Of a stretch of DNA of 64,000 nt, positions 51,906 to 61,617 are shown in pieces (position 1 is the first letter of the stretch; the number at the start of each line of letters is the position of its first letter). The stretch covers positions 62,001-126,000 of the forward strand of contig JBMLQL010000042.1 of assembly GCA_049241565.1 (NCBI GenBank), given 5' to 3'. The notes under the pieces are model-generated. The model was not told where the DNA came from. It was given only the letters and a program-made list of their open reading frames with translations, and did no database searches. Origin of the DNA: DZBG01 sp049241565. GTDB taxonomy: Bacteria > Bdellovibrionota > Bacteriovoracia > Bacteriovoracales > Bacteriovoracaceae. Made by a program: the position numbers and the translations under genes.

Positions 51906-53597
51906 ATGAAAACACTAATCGTATCAATGATCTTGAGTCTTCAATTAATCCTCTTTCCGGCAACGGCGAGTGCGGGGACAAGCACAGCTGCTTATGCCAA
52001 GGGGATATCATCTCTAGCAATTGGTGTGACTGGTACGATGGCGATCACCTCTTGTGTTGGAAGCTTAATTTCACCTTACATATTTTCCGCTGGAGCAATT
52101 GGAATGATTGCGGGAGATATGATCCTAGCTAAAAAATATACTGATTATCAAAAGAAAAAAAATAGTGAATTGAAACTTAAAGAATCAGAACTGAAAGATG
52201 GAAATGGAGATTATCAAAAAGAAATAATTGATCAACGTCTGGAAATGGAAAAAGCTGAATTAGAGAATATAAAAAAGAGAGAAACTCTTCATTACGTACT
52301 TGGTACTGTTATGACTGCTGCGATGGGAGTTGCTATTTATGAACTCATCGCCAACAAAGCAGCTCAAGCAGTGAGTTTCGGAGCCGCTAAGCCTTTCATT
52401 GGATATTGCACGTGCAGCAAAGATGCAGCGATGGCCACTTCAATTAGTAATACGATTACATTTACTTGGGGACAAGCTGTAAACATGTTGGCCGGAGTTG
52501 CATCAAGCTCAGGCGGTGGAACGAGTGCTTTTGGTTCATGGTTTAGTTATATTCAAATGGCGCTGCCTCTTATGTCATCCACTATCTCTGGAATGATGGA
52601 TAGTATGATTTCGTCTGATATTACTCGTTCAATTTTTTTCGGCGCAAATGCCGCAATCTTGTATTGGGTTGCGGGAGATTTGTCTGCGAAAAAGAAAATT
52701 GCAAAAGATAATATTGCAAAGCTAGAAGAGTTAAAGAAAAAAGTTAAAGGAACTCAAGCTGAGGGTATTGCTCCTGGTCCAGGAAACTATGCAGATGGAG
52801 ACAATCAAAATCTCAGTGGTGTAATGAATATTAAAGAGCTTCCTCAAGTTGCCGAGGTGAAGTCTTGTTTTTCAATAAATAAAGGAACTGCCTCGTTTGG
52901 AAGTTCATCATGTAAAACAGCAGTGAAGTTATCTCCAATTAACTTTAAAGGTGGATTAAATATACCCGTACTTCAAAGCGTGTCTGGTTCATCTATCAAT
53001 GCTGCTAATGCACTAACTGCTGGAAACTGGGAAGGAGCTGAAGTTGCATTTGCAGACATAAGTTCAAAAGCCGCTCAAATTAGAGAAATCAATGATCAAT
53101 TACAAAAAAAATATAATGACCAAATGAAAGCTGAGGGAAAGCCAACTATTGATTTTAAAGGCGAAGTTGCAAAGCAAGTAGCAGCAATTGATAGTGAAAT
53201 CGCAAAAGCTATGGGAATGCCAGCAAGTAGTTTAGCCGCTGCTCCACAAGCTACAATTGGTAAAGACGAAGCCGCTAAAGAAGAAGTTGCTTCTTCAGCA
53301 AGTACTCCAGTTGTTGCTCCTGTTGCTGATATTCCATCAATGGACTTGAGTGGAATTGGCGGAGGAATGGAGCAAGCAGATGTGAGTGGAGAAGCTCCTG
53401 CGAAGAGTTTAGACGATTCTTTGGGAGAGTATGAAGTTGCAGAAAATGATATTGCTAAAGATCCAGGTGTTTCGATTTTTAAGCAAGTCTCTAATCGTTA
53501 TATTCTCAATTATCGTCAGTTTTTTAGTGCCGCGAAGAAATCTCTCACGCCTTCTGAAGGTGCAGCTGAGAAGACGGCTCCTGCCGCTTCACCTTAA
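51906..53597 (+). CDS. Large exported membrane/coiled-coil protein, family member A
   Basis: 563 residues from MKTLIVSMILSLQLILF (signal peptide ending ASA). Order: hydrophobic segment (45-70), charged coiled coil (80-124, KKKNSELKLKESELKDG), KKRETLHYVLGTVMTAAMG into a second helix ending VAIYELIANKAA (128-152), a short Cys pair (GYCTCSKD), more hydrophobic stretches, a second coil (AKKKIAKDNIAKLEEL), then an acidic Ala/Ser-rich tail ending in GVSIFKQVSNRYILNYRQFF. The helix ending in A-x-YELI, and the C-terminal motif, recur in the 942-residue protein at 57965. No known family. Confidence 0.75.
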   Translation: MKTLIVSMILSLQLILFPATASAGTSTAAYAKGISSLAIGVTGTMAITSCVGSLISPYIFSAGAIGMIAGDMILAKKYTDYQKKKNSELKLKESELKDGNGDYQKEIIDQRLEMEKAELENIKKRETLHYVLGTVMTAAMGVAIYELIANKAAQAVSFGAAKPFIGYCTCSKDAAMATSISNTITFTWGQAVNMLAGVASSSGGGTSAFGSWFSYIQMALPLMSSTISGMMDSMISSDITRSIFFGANAAILYWVAGDLSAKKKIAKDNIAKLEELKKKVKGTQAEGIAPGPGNYADGDNQNLSGVMNIKELPQVAEVKSCFSINKGTASFGSSSCKTAVKLSPINFKGGLNIPVLQSVSGSSINAANALTAGNWEGAEVAFADISSKAAQIREINDQLQKKYNDQMKAEGKPTIDFKGEVAKQVAAIDSEIAKAMGMPASSLAAAPQATIGKDEAAKEEVASSASTPVVAPVADIPSMDLSGIGGGMEQADVSGEAPAKSLDDSLGEYEVAENDIAKDPGVSIFKQVSNRYILNYRQFFSAAKKSLTPSEGAAEKTAPAASP

Positions 53598-53629
53598 AAC
53601 AACCCAAATATGCCATAAATAATTGACAG

Positions 53630-53662
53630 GAAGAAGGCCCTTTAAAGGGCCTTCTTCTATTT
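53630..53662. terminator. Perfect palindromic terminator
   Basis: GAAGAAGGCCCTTT followed by its exact complement (28-bp perfect palindrome, 53630-53657), then TATTTT. It follows the member A gene. Confidence 0.88.
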
Positions 53663-53802
53663 TAAGAGATTGATTTTAAAGAGTTTTTTAGGGGCGTGGA
53701 GAGTAGTTCATCAGCAAGGTACAGACTCGGTTTAAAATAATATCAAGAGATAGGTCCGAATAACCGATAAAATTTGTGGCTTTCTCTATTTAAGGGTCAT
53801 TT

Positions 53803-55548
53803 ATGAAAACTTTACTTTTTATTTCAGTCGTTGCGCTTAGTACGGATCTCGCCCATGCAGTCAACATTCTTGATGGGGATTGGAAAAGTAGTAATATGAA
53901 TAGAGAAAAGCTCGATGGTAAGGGACAAGTTATTGGAAAAGTTGATGATACTCAGAATCAAAACAAACCGAATGATCCCAAAGTAAATAACCCAGTAGTT
54001 GATACACAAAATGATAGACCTTCAGGATCAACAACAGTTAACTCTGATGTTGTAAACTGTATTGATAAAAATCAAATTACACCTACTAGTTTACCTCGAT
54101 GTATTGCGATTCGTTTGGCCGCAGGATTGTCAGGATTAAGTGGAACTGAAACAGATAATGATTCCTCTAAAGATAAAATGATTAATTGTAAACTGAAGTC
54201 TCCTACCAATCAAGATTGGGTAGTATGCCAACAAGGAATCAAAACTTATAATACTCTTACTGGATTAGATGGGGCCATGCAATTATCGACTGGAATCCAA
54301 AGTCAGCTGGCCCAAGATAAAATTCAAAAAGAGACCATGAAAGAGGCGCAAGCGGGAAATTTACAAACAGCAGCTCTTCAAGCCACGGCTGATCAAAACT
54401 TAGCAAATGCGAAACTTCTTGAGCAGCAAGCTTCATTTTATGGTGGGCAAGCAGCTTATCTTGAAACTTTTGTCGCAACAAAATGGCCATCAAAAGTTAA
54501 AACAGTATGTAATGCAAAAAGAATTGCGGAAGTTAAAAACATCGTTGCAAAAAATATTGGTGATGCTATTTCTTTGGCTTACCCAGGGAATACAAACGGG
54601 GCACAATCTCAAACACAACCAACTAAAGTTGAGGTTGCAGGGGTGTCTTTTGGAATGTCAAACCAGCCAAACGTAGCTGCTAGTATTACAGAAGCAAACT
54701 GTATCAAAATTCTTGATTCCGGCTTTATTAAAAAATCAACGGAATTATTCCCTAATAGTAGTGCTCGCTCTGCTCTTCAAAATAAGGCCATTGAATCTAT
54801 CGGTAAAGCGGCAAAAGCCGGTATTGATGCTAATAGATTAAGAAAAAATGCCAAAGTGGCTGAGACACTTAAAGATCAATTTGTTGATCCAGGTGGAGAT
54901 GCAATGTTTGATCTTTGTCGAATTGATCCGGCCAATGTTCAATGTCGTGGTACTGGAACAAGAGTGAATCAACCAGGCTATCAAGCTGGTCAGTTTAATC
55001 TTGATGGTGGTGGAAATGGACAAGCTTTTAATTTAAATCCTAACGCTGGAACAGGCGAAGAAATTGGAAATATCGGAACTGGAGAGGCTACAAATATTGC
55101 AGGGGTGACTTCGCCTTTTGCTGATGAAGCTGATAAGGCCTCAGACCTTCTTGATCAGGCAGGTGGTGCTTCTTACACATCTGCAGGTGCAGGTGGCGGA
55201 GGAGGTGGTGGTGTAGGTGGTGGAGGCGGCGGTGGTTCAGCTGCTCTTGGTGGAGACCTTCAAGGTGCTGAGAAAGATGATAAAGAAGCTGAGATTAAAG
55301 CGTCTAAGCGTGATGGTGGATATGCAAGTGGTGGAGGTGGATTTCAAGCGACTGGTAGTGGGTCTAGTGATGAAAATCCTCTTCAGAGCTTATTCGATCA
55401 AGATGGGGCCAAAGGTGGAATTGAAGAAGACCGCTCAATTGCTTCTGAAGATATCGACAATTCAAACTCTGCTCTCTTTGAGAAAATTTCAAAGAAGTAT
55501 GCTAAAGTTCACGGTGAAAAAAGAATTGAAGCAAATAATTTAGAATAG
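53803..55548 (+). CDS. Large secreted Gly-rich protein with the shared C-terminal motif (member C)
   Basis: 581 residues: signal peptide MKTLLFISVVALSTDLAHA, a polar Asn/Asp-rich region (30-70), a domain with cysteines (VVNCIDKNQI, RCIAIRL, NCKLKS, VCQQG), a helical segment (ATADQNLANAKLLEQQ), a Gly-rich stretch (GGGGGGGVGGGGGGG, about 465-480), then DNSNSALFEKISKKYAKVHG at the C terminus, which matches the motif F-x-x-[VLI]-S-x-[RK]-Y of the two partner proteins. Otherwise soluble and without recognised domains. Confidence 0.75.
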   Translation: MKTLLFISVVALSTDLAHAVNILDGDWKSSNMNREKLDGKGQVIGKVDDTQNQNKPNDPKVNNPVVDTQNDRPSGSTTVNSDVVNCIDKNQITPTSLPRCIAIRLAAGLSGLSGTETDNDSSKDKMINCKLKSPTNQDWVVCQQGIKTYNTLTGLDGAMQLSTGIQSQLAQDKIQKETMKEAQAGNLQTAALQATADQNLANAKLLEQQASFYGGQAAYLETFVATKWPSKVKTVCNAKRIAEVKNIVAKNIGDAISLAYPGNTNGAQSQTQPTKVEVAGVSFGMSNQPNVAASITEANCIKILDSGFIKKSTELFPNSSARSALQNKAIESIGKAAKAGIDANRLRKNAKVAETLKDQFVDPGGDAMFDLCRIDPANVQCRGTGTRVNQPGYQAGQFNLDGGGNGQAFNLNPNAGTGEEIGNIGTGEATNIAGVTSPFADEADKASDLLDQAGGASYTSAGAGGGGGGGVGGGGGGGSAALGGDLQGAEKDDKEAEIKASKRDGGYASGGGGFQATGSGSSDENPLQSLFDQDGAKGGIEEDRSIASEDIDNSNSALFEKISKKYAKVHGEKRIEANNLE

Positions 55549-55555
55549 GACTCCC

Positions 55556-55966
55556 ATGTATCGTAAGTTTGAATGCGAGGTGCAGATTAATGAATCGCAC
55601 CTCGATAGTTTTGGTCACGTCAATAATGCCGTTTATTTAGAACTCTATGAACATGCACGATGGGAATTCATTACCGAGAATGGTTATGGCCTTGATCATA
55701 TTCAAAAAACTCGCAAAGGGCCTGTAGTCCTTGATTTACAGGTGAAGTTTAAGCGAGAGATTAAGAACCGTGAGAAAATCAAGATTCAGTCAGAGACAAA
55801 ACAGATCGTGAACTCAAAAATAATGGTTCTTGAACAGCGAATGATTAATGCTGACGGGAAGGTCGCTTCTGAAGCGACCTTTACAGTGGGATTTTTTGAT
55901 TTGAATGAAAGAAAACTGATTGAAGCTCCTAAAGACTGGCTACATGCCATAGGAATTGATGAATAA
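55556..55966 (+). CDS. 4HBT-family acyl-CoA thioesterase
   Basis: 136 residues. HLDSFGHVNNAVYLELYEHARWEF is the hot-dog 4HBT catalytic helix region (DxxGHVNNxxY, catalytic Asp/His). It probably hydrolyses acyl-CoAs; relatives include YbgC. It begins eight bases after member C and ends at its terminator. Confidence 0.87.
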   Translation: MYRKFECEVQINESHLDSFGHVNNAVYLELYEHARWEFITENGYGLDHIQKTRKGPVVLDLQVKFKREIKNREKIKIQSETKQIVNSKIMVLEQRMINADGKVASEATFTVGFFDLNERKLIEAPKDWLHAIGIDE

Positions 55967-55994
55967 AAAAAGCCTCCTTGCGGAGGCTTTTTGT
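55966..55994. terminator. Bidirectional terminator
   Basis: AAAAAGCCTCC - TTGC - GGAGGCTTTTT, shared by the thioesterase and the convergent Tyr-rich protein gene. Confidence 0.92.
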
Positions 55995-57047
55995 TTAGCT
56001 ATTTGGGTAGCAGTTTCCGAATTGATCTTGGTATCCGTAACATGTTCCTGAGTACTGACCACCGTTTTGGTTGTAGTCATTATACCCACCATTATTATAA
56101 TCATAGTCATCACCATAATCATAATTCACATCGTTGTTATAATCGTAGTCGTAGCTTGATTGGCTGAAATCAAAGTTTTGATCTCTATAAGTTTCTGAAC
56201 AAACATAACGATAGTCACCAGCTTGGTAGTTCAGGCTATCACGCATTGTTGAACACTGATCATAACCAATATTACAATACTGACTGAAGTAGCTTGAAGT
56301 TACTTGGTGAGTATACTGATCAACTAGCTGATAATTACACTGTTCAACATTGCTGTAGCGGTATCTGTATCCATTGAACACATAGTATGGATAATTATCA
56401 AGAACATGGTATCCATTGATGTATCCAGTTGCGGGATAGAAAATCCAGTGTCCATAAAGATAGTTTGCATACGAAGCTCTTACAAAGCGGTAGTAGTCAT
56501 ATGGATGAGTGTAGAAAATGTTAAAGACACTCGTGTATCTGTATGGAGCATGATTGTAGTATCTGTACGTTACTGGAGTATAGCCATATGGACGATGGTA
56601 ATCTCTTGAGTTGTAGTATGTTCTTGTTGGACGATGTGTTGGCGGATTATAGCTACGTCCGTAGTTCGGTCCACGTGGAGTTGTTGGACGTGGTTGTTGA
56701 TAACCAGGTGTTGGAGATGGATTATTTCTTCCTGGATTATAGTTTGGTCCACGAGGAGTAGAAGGAGTAGTTGTGCGTGGTGGTTGCTGGTAACCAGGTG
56801 TAGGAGATGGATTATTTCTTCCTGGATTGTAGTTTGGTCCACGAGGAGTAGAAGGAGTAGTTGTGCGTGGTGGTTGCTGATAACCAGGCGTAGGAGCCGG
56901 ATTATTTCTTCCTGGATTATAGCTAGGCCCACGCGGCGTGCTTGGAGAACCACCCCCACCACGATTTGGGTTGTAGCTAGGACCTCTGCTTTGAGCATAG
57001 GCCACAGTTAATTGAGACAATACAAGAGTAGCAACCAATAAGGTTTT
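55995..57047 (-). CDS. Secreted Pro/Tyr-rich surface protein with 30-residue repeats
   Basis: 350 residues from MKTLLVATLVLSQLTVAYA, a signal peptide; a start ten codons upstream is weaker. Residues about 37-126 hold three near-identical repeats of 30 residues built on PRGPNYNPGRNNP and PTPGYQQPPRTTTP. A Tyr/His/Arg-rich middle (YYNSRDYHRPYGYTPVTYRY) and an Asp/Asn/Tyr C-terminal tail with DYDYNND-type runs follow. Composition suggests a flexible, perhaps prion-like or Tyr cross-linkable coat. Six or so cysteines lie in the second half. Function unknown. Confidence 0.78.
   Translation of the reverse strand, partial: KTLLVATLVLSQLTVAYAQSRGPSYNPNRGGGGSPSTPRGPSYNPGRNNPAPTPGYQQPPRTTTPSTPRGPNYNPGRNNPSPTPGYQQPPRTTTPSTPRGPNYNPGRNNPSPTPGYQQPRPTTPRGPNYGRSYNPPTHRPTRTYYNSRDYHRPYGYTPVTYRYYNHAPYRYTSVFNIFYTHPYDYYRFVRASYANYLYGHWIFYPATGYINGYHVLDNYPYYVFNGYRYRYSNVEQCNYQLVDQYTHQVTSSYFSQYCNIGYDQCSTMRDSLNYQAGDYRYVCSETYRDQNFDFSQSSYDYDYNNDVNYDYGDDYDYNNGGYNDYNQNGGQYSGTCYGYQDQFGNCYPNS
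56673..56939 (-). repeat. Three tandem 90-bp coding repeats
   Basis: Tandem units of 90 bp encode three copies of the 30-residue Pro-rich repeat (residues 37-126 of the surface protein). The two central copies are nearly identical in DNA, the outer copies carry a few changes, and the last unit is truncated (QPRPTTPRG). The copy number may vary between strains. Confidence 0.9.
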
Positions 57048-57278
57048 CATACGTTCTCCGTCGTTTGAGATACACACTTCTTATCTTCCAAATTACGAGG
57101 GAGTTAAGTCTTTGAAAAGAGGGTTTTTACTTACAGTCGCATATAAAGTTGTGGTGCCATTTTAACCGCTGAGAATGATTAATAATGAGACTAAAAATAA
57201 GCTTATAAAAAGACTCACATCTTTTTTCAAATGTAAGAGGGGGCATTTTGCACCACCAACTTCAGTGTCAAAGTGATA

Positions 57279-57965
57279 CTAAAATGGGGGTAAATCGAAG
57301 GTCATGACATATTTTTTATAGATGAGCTGAAGATTCTCCAAAACAATTTCTTTGAGCTCCAAAGGCGATTGTTCAATATTTTTTTGAAACAAATCAAATG
57401 TGTATTGCTCAGAGAGTTTATGAGAAACAGGCCAATAACTTAAATGCCATCTTTCTGGAGATACACCTGATGTATCAGTCGAAAAAGGTCTAAAAAAACC
57501 AAAAGATTGATTGTTATTGATTTGAATATCTAGCCAATCATGAAGCTCCGCTGCTGGACCACCACTCTCACACTCTTGGGGAGTAAGTTGAACATCTTCC
57601 GGTTTTTGAGTTCGCTCATCAAAAATATCAATATCTGATCCCCAGTGATGTCTTGAGGCCCCTGGCAGTGCAGACCATCGGAGAATAGAAAACATGACTT
57701 CAGTTGGAGTAAGAATTTGATAGACGAGGGGAGAGCCAAAATCATCCATCAGTGTGCGCTCACCTCTGGCCTTGGCATTCCAAATTTTGAGTTGGCGATT
57801 ATAGTCTCTAAAAGCGCTTATCACTTGAAGATTAAATCCCGCTTCTGAAGCACGCTTTTGAAGTCGTAAAAAATCCTCTCTCATCTGAGAGTGGACTAAA
57901 AACTTAGTGCCCACAAGGGGCACTAAGTGAGCCATGGTTTTTCCAAGGATGATATCTGTATTCAT
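57279..57965 (-). CDS. D-alanyl-D-alanine carboxypeptidase, VanY/M15-like
   Basis: 228 residues. Zinc motif SRHHWGSDIDIFD (H and D ligands) and ERWHLSYWP (third His and catalytic environment), with VISAFRDYNRQLKIW before. It removes D-Ala from peptidoglycan stem peptides. No signal peptide is visible, unlike most VanY proteins, so it may act on cytoplasmic muropeptides or be exported another way. Its ATG overlaps the stop of the 942-residue protein (TAATG), so the two are coupled. Confidence 0.87.
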   Translation of the reverse strand: MNTDIILGKTMAHLVPLVGTKFLVHSQMREDFLRLQKRASEAGFNLQVISAFRDYNRQLKIWNAKARGERTLMDDFGSPLVYQILTPTEVMFSILRWSALPGASRHHWGSDIDIFDERTQKPEDVQLTPQECESGGPAAELHDWLDIQINNNQSFGFFRPFSTDTSGVSPERWHLSYWPVSHKLSEQYTFDLFQKNIEQSPLELKEIVLENLQLIYKKYVMTFDLPPF

Positions 57966-60793
57966 TATTTATTAATATCAGTCTCAGCTGGTTTATCAGC
58001 TTCAGTTTTTCCTTCAGTATCAAAGAGTCTTCTCATCCCACTTCTTTGGTAGCGATGACTTAAAACCTCAAAGAGATTCGTTGAAGAGCCTGAGATATCA
58101 TTCGTCCCAAGATCCATGTCTTGCTGAAGAACTTCTGCTACCTGTTGCTCTTGCACCGCCGCTTCTTCTTCAGTCAGTCCGAATTCAAGAGTTGGTTCAG
58201 ATGAGCCAGTGTCAAATCCTACTCCTGGGCCGGGTGTTGACGCCACACTATTTGTACTTTCAACCTCTTCTTTAAGGTCTTCAAGGGCCGCTTTAGCATC
58301 GAAATTAGCAAGAGAAGTCGGCATCGCTCTTCCCGCAGATGGAGAACCGATTGTTCCGGTATTAGCGCCAATAAAGTTTCCGAGATTTTTCTCTGCAGCC
58401 GTCACAATGGCGTTCTCGTTTTTCATATCTTTGTCTTTAAGAATTTTGTTCGTAGCTTCTCTAAATTTGAAAGCATTATTCAAGAGTCCATCAGCATTTA
58501 GTTCTGCTCCGTTCCCGCTTGCGACGGTGTTAATTGGATTAAGGCCGCTTCCAAGAGTTGATAGAGTGCTTAGGTTGATTCCTGAAATATTAAATCCGCT
58601 CGCTTTAAGACATGTATTCGATGTCCTGCAGCTGCAGCTTTGATCAATCTGATTTGATTGTGTGATACAAACCTTTGGTCCAGAACCTCCAGAGGCAAGA
58701 TAGCTATTGTTGTTTAGTGCAATTGAGTTCCACATATTTTGACAAACAGCTGAGTTTCCACGTGCTGGGTTACGTGATCCTTCGGCCGTATAGCAATAAC
58801 AACCTGGTTGAGATTGATCATTTCGTTCAGCAGGAGTACAGATTTTCATTCCTTGTGTGTTTTCAAAATCTCCTTTCAATTTAAGGAGAGTTTCTTTGCG
58901 GGCCTTCGCTATCTTTTGCTGATCGGCCATCTCTTTAGTCATAAAGCCTGTGAGAACGCCTAGAACACCTCCGAAGGCGATTCGGAAAGTAGGAGTCTGA
59001 AGGAATTTTTGAAATTTTCCATCAGTCTTTTCTTCTTCTTTTAAAAAATTCTCCTTGTTTCCTGAGGCTGAATCAGTTGTAGAATTTGATCCACTTGCAT
59101 CAGAATTTCCACTAGAACTTCCATTTTTGCCTTTATTTTTTCCACCTTTAAAAATATTACTGCTCATAAGTAACATCCCCGCAGTAGGAAGAATAGCGAG
59201 CAGCATTCCTGCTTTTGCATGGGCCTGAGAAATCCCTATTTCAGATTGAAGTTTGGCAATAATAGTTTCAAGCCCTACTGAAGGGGTATTATCATTCTTA
59301 TTGAGTGAATATTTCTCAGCAAGCTGATCAGCAGTAATTCCAGCAAATGTTCTCACAAAGATTTGATCTTCAGTTGATTTATTAAAAAAACCAGCTTCTG
59401 TTTGTGAGTCAAGACTAGAGTAGGACTGACCCTTTACCATTTCTTCAAAATCGTTTGAAAGAGCAAGAATCTCATCAACAGAACTTGAATTACGGATCAT
59501 TTGAATCTGATTCATTAACTCTTTTCGGTTTGGTAGATGATAATTAAAAGCACTCTCTTGACCGTTAGAATTGTTATATGGTTCCTGTCGAGGACTATTC
59601 GTTGGCATTTTTATTTTATTTTTGTCGAGACTGTCGTTGATATTCATTGGGTCTTTGTTTTTCTCATTAAGCTCTTTTATTGTGTTATCCATGTGCTTAT
59701 TTTGCGATGTCATTGCAGTGTCGCGCTCCCAGCATTCAAATTTTGCTAAAAGGTTTGCATATTTACTGGCAGCAGGAGAAGTTTCTGGTGTTCCGAGAGT
59801 GATAAGTTGATTCAGCGTATCAGCTACTCCCTTTACTTCAAGAGGAACTATTTTATCATCTGTTGTTACATTTGTATTAGCGTTTAAATCTTTTACTTCT
59901 TTAGCTAGCTTAGCAAACTTAGTAGCTTCCTTCGTCCCAAGAGTGACAGTATATCCTGCAATTTGAGCTCCTCTTTGATTAGGAGGATTTTGTGCTGAAA
60001 GAGTTACACTTTCTTTTGCTGCAATTTTTAATAATGAGCTTTTTGCGAGTTTAAGTGAAATTAGTTCATACGCCGCAATCCCCGCAGCAGCGGCAAAAGC
60101 AGAAGCAGCGACTCCGTAAAAGATTTTTTTAGTCTTTGCGAGATCTTCGATTGATTTTTGTTCATCAGATAAAAGTTGGAATGCTTCAGATTGCATTTGT
60201 GTCGCATCAACTTTCTTTTGATCTAGGTTATCAGTAGTTTTAGGAGTAAAAAGTTTTTCGCGGGCCTCATCAAGTTTTTTTAGATTGGATTTGTGTTTAA
60301 TAAATCCATAAACTTCACCACCGAGCATTGTCACACTGGCCACCATCATGGCGATAGTTGATGGAGGAAGACATTTATTTTTGCCAAACATTTTCTTCTT
60401 CACCATCATGTAACCAAACAGCATTAAAGGAAGAGCATAGACAGCAGTCTTGGCCACATTAAGACCAAAGCTGTTTCCTTTATACATGGCCTGGATATCA
60501 CCAGAAGTTAATCCTTCACCACCAGCACCTTTATTGGCATTTTTTTCATAACAAGCTTTTTGTTCTTCGGGAGTTGAAAGTTTTGCACAGGCCTCAAGAT
60601 CTCTTTGAGTTTGTGCGGTACTTGCATTCACTAAACATCTATTAGCAGCATCACTCCAACTTGTTCCAGCCCCACATGTACTGGCATCAGCATTTGCTCT
60701 CAGTACAGTGACTACCGCAAGCTCGGGTTTAATGGGAGCTACGAGGAGCTCGAAGCAAATTCCCAGCAGGAGGAGGCGGCTTAAAAATTTCAT
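57965..60793 (-). CDS. Very large exported membrane/coiled-coil protein, family member B
   Basis: 942 residues. A hydrophobic leader (MKFLSRLLLLGICFELLVAP), an N-terminal Cys-containing segment (STCGAGTSWSDAANRCL; ACYEKN), helices at about 112-131 and 145-164, coil (KHKSNLKKLDEAREKLF) and TKKIFYGVAASAFAAAAGIA then AAYELISLKLA (222-250), a long soluble part, a helix near 530-550, a Cys-rich segment (MKICTPAER, GCYCYTAEGSRNPARGNS, VCITQ, CSCRTSNTC), an acidic tail and SSTNLFEVLSHRYQRSGMRR near the end. It shares helix-coil-helix and the C-terminal motif with member A. It precedes and couples to the VanY gene. No known family. Confidence 0.75.
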   Translation of the reverse strand: MKFLSRLLLLGICFELLVAPIKPELAVVTVLRANADASTCGAGTSWSDAANRCLVNASTAQTQRDLEACAKLSTPEEQKACYEKNANKGAGGEGLTSGDIQAMYKGNSFGLNVAKTAVYALPLMLFGYMMVKKKMFGKNKCLPPSTIAMMVASVTMLGGEVYGFIKHKSNLKKLDEAREKLFTPKTTDNLDQKKVDATQMQSEAFQLLSDEQKSIEDLAKTKKIFYGVAASAFAAAAGIAAYELISLKLAKSSLLKIAAKESVTLSAQNPPNQRGAQIAGYTVTLGTKEATKFAKLAKEVKDLNANTNVTTDDKIVPLEVKGVADTLNQLITLGTPETSPAASKYANLLAKFECWERDTAMTSQNKHMDNTIKELNEKNKDPMNINDSLDKNKIKMPTNSPRQEPYNNSNGQESAFNYHLPNRKELMNQIQMIRNSSSVDEILALSNDFEEMVKGQSYSSLDSQTEAGFFNKSTEDQIFVRTFAGITADQLAEKYSLNKNDNTPSVGLETIIAKLQSEIGISQAHAKAGMLLAILPTAGMLLMSSNIFKGGKNKGKNGSSSGNSDASGSNSTTDSASGNKENFLKEEEKTDGKFQKFLQTPTFRIAFGGVLGVLTGFMTKEMADQQKIAKARKETLLKLKGDFENTQGMKICTPAERNDQSQPGCYCYTAEGSRNPARGNSAVCQNMWNSIALNNNSYLASGGSGPKVCITQSNQIDQSCSCRTSNTCLKASGFNISGINLSTLSTLGSGLNPINTVASGNGAELNADGLLNNAFKFREATNKILKDKDMKNENAIVTAAEKNLGNFIGANTGTIGSPSAGRAMPTSLANFDAKAALEDLKEEVESTNSVASTPGPGVGFDTGSSEPTLEFGLTEEEAAVQEQQVAEVLQQDMDLGTNDISGSSTNLFEVLSHRYQRSGMRRLFDTEGKTEADKPAETDINK

Positions 60794-60996
60794 ACTTTCA
60801 TCCTTAGTAAATACAAGAAGTTATTTAATTATAAAGGGAGAAGGGGATTTTTTTGAGCTAAGCATGGATTGCCGCTTTTGTTTGGTCATCAAATATGGTC
60901 GAAACTGCTGTTATTTCAATGTCTTGGATCGCTAATCTTAGGCTTTGGATTCGGAGAAATTGTGATATATAGTTGACTCAAAAACTTGGCGGAAAT

Positions 60997-61617
60997 ATGA
61001 AAAATCTTATTCTAGGCATTCTAGCTTTGAGTTCAGTCTCTTTATGGGCGCAAACTCAATTTCAAACTGGAGATATTCTTCTTCAGCCACTTTACTGCAG
61101 ACTTTGTGAATTGATCGAATCTGAAGAGCAGTCGATTTATTCTCATATGGGACTAGTGATTGAGCGTGAAACGGAAACTTTTGTCATTGAATCATTTGGT
61201 TCAGGAGTGAAAGTAGTGACCCTTGCCGAGTTTAATAAAAAAACACAAAAAGGTCAGAAGCTTCGGCATCTTCGTTTTAAAGATCCTGAGGTGGCCAACT
61301 ATCTCTCTGAAGTCACTCAGACATTAAGACTTCTTCTTCATTTCAAGAAAAAATACGAAGGCTTAAAATATGATGGTCATTTCCTTTGGGATAATGTCGA
61401 TGAAAATGGCAAAGAAAAACTCTATTGCTCAGAGCTTGTAGTAAAACTCCTCAATGAAATTCTCGTATGGAATTATCCTATTAAGAGGATGCACTTTAGT
61501 CGCAATGTTGCTGAGTGGGATCGCCATTTTGGTGGGACAACGCCAAGAGATGAGTGGGGGAATTCTCCTGCAGATTTTGAGAAGTCTAAAGAATTCTTGC
61601 ACTTAGGCGATATTTAG
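60997..61617 (+). CDS. Secreted YiiX-type permuted papain-like amidase
   Basis: 206 residues: signal MKNLILGILALSSVSLWA. GDILLQPL (43-ish), SHMGLVIERE with catalytic His, and LYCSELVVK with the nucleophilic Cys follow the circularly permuted NlpC/P60 order (His before Cys) of the YiiX family (DUF830). Substrate is probably an acyl or amide bond in lipids or peptides. GGCGGA precedes the start. Confidence 0.82.
   Translation: MKNLILGILALSSVSLWAQTQFQTGDILLQPLYCRLCELIESEEQSIYSHMGLVIERETETFVIESFGSGVKVVTLAEFNKKTQKGQKLRHLRFKDPEVANYLSEVTQTLRLLLHFKKKYEGLKYDGHFLWDNVDENGKEKLYCSELVVKLLNEILVWNYPIKRMHFSRNVAEWDRHFGGTTPRDEWGNSPADFEKSKEFLHLGDI

Noticed and set aside
56673..56939. CRISPR-like direct repeats
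   Set aside because: Units are contiguous 90-bp coding repeats without spacers, in frame with a secreted protein.
56570..57011. Long open frames on both strands across the surface-protein repeats
   Set aside because: They come from the 90-bp repeat unit lacking stops in other frames. Their products are Trp/Ser- or Leu/His-rich, have no start signals, and the Pro/Tyr frame alone has a signal peptide.
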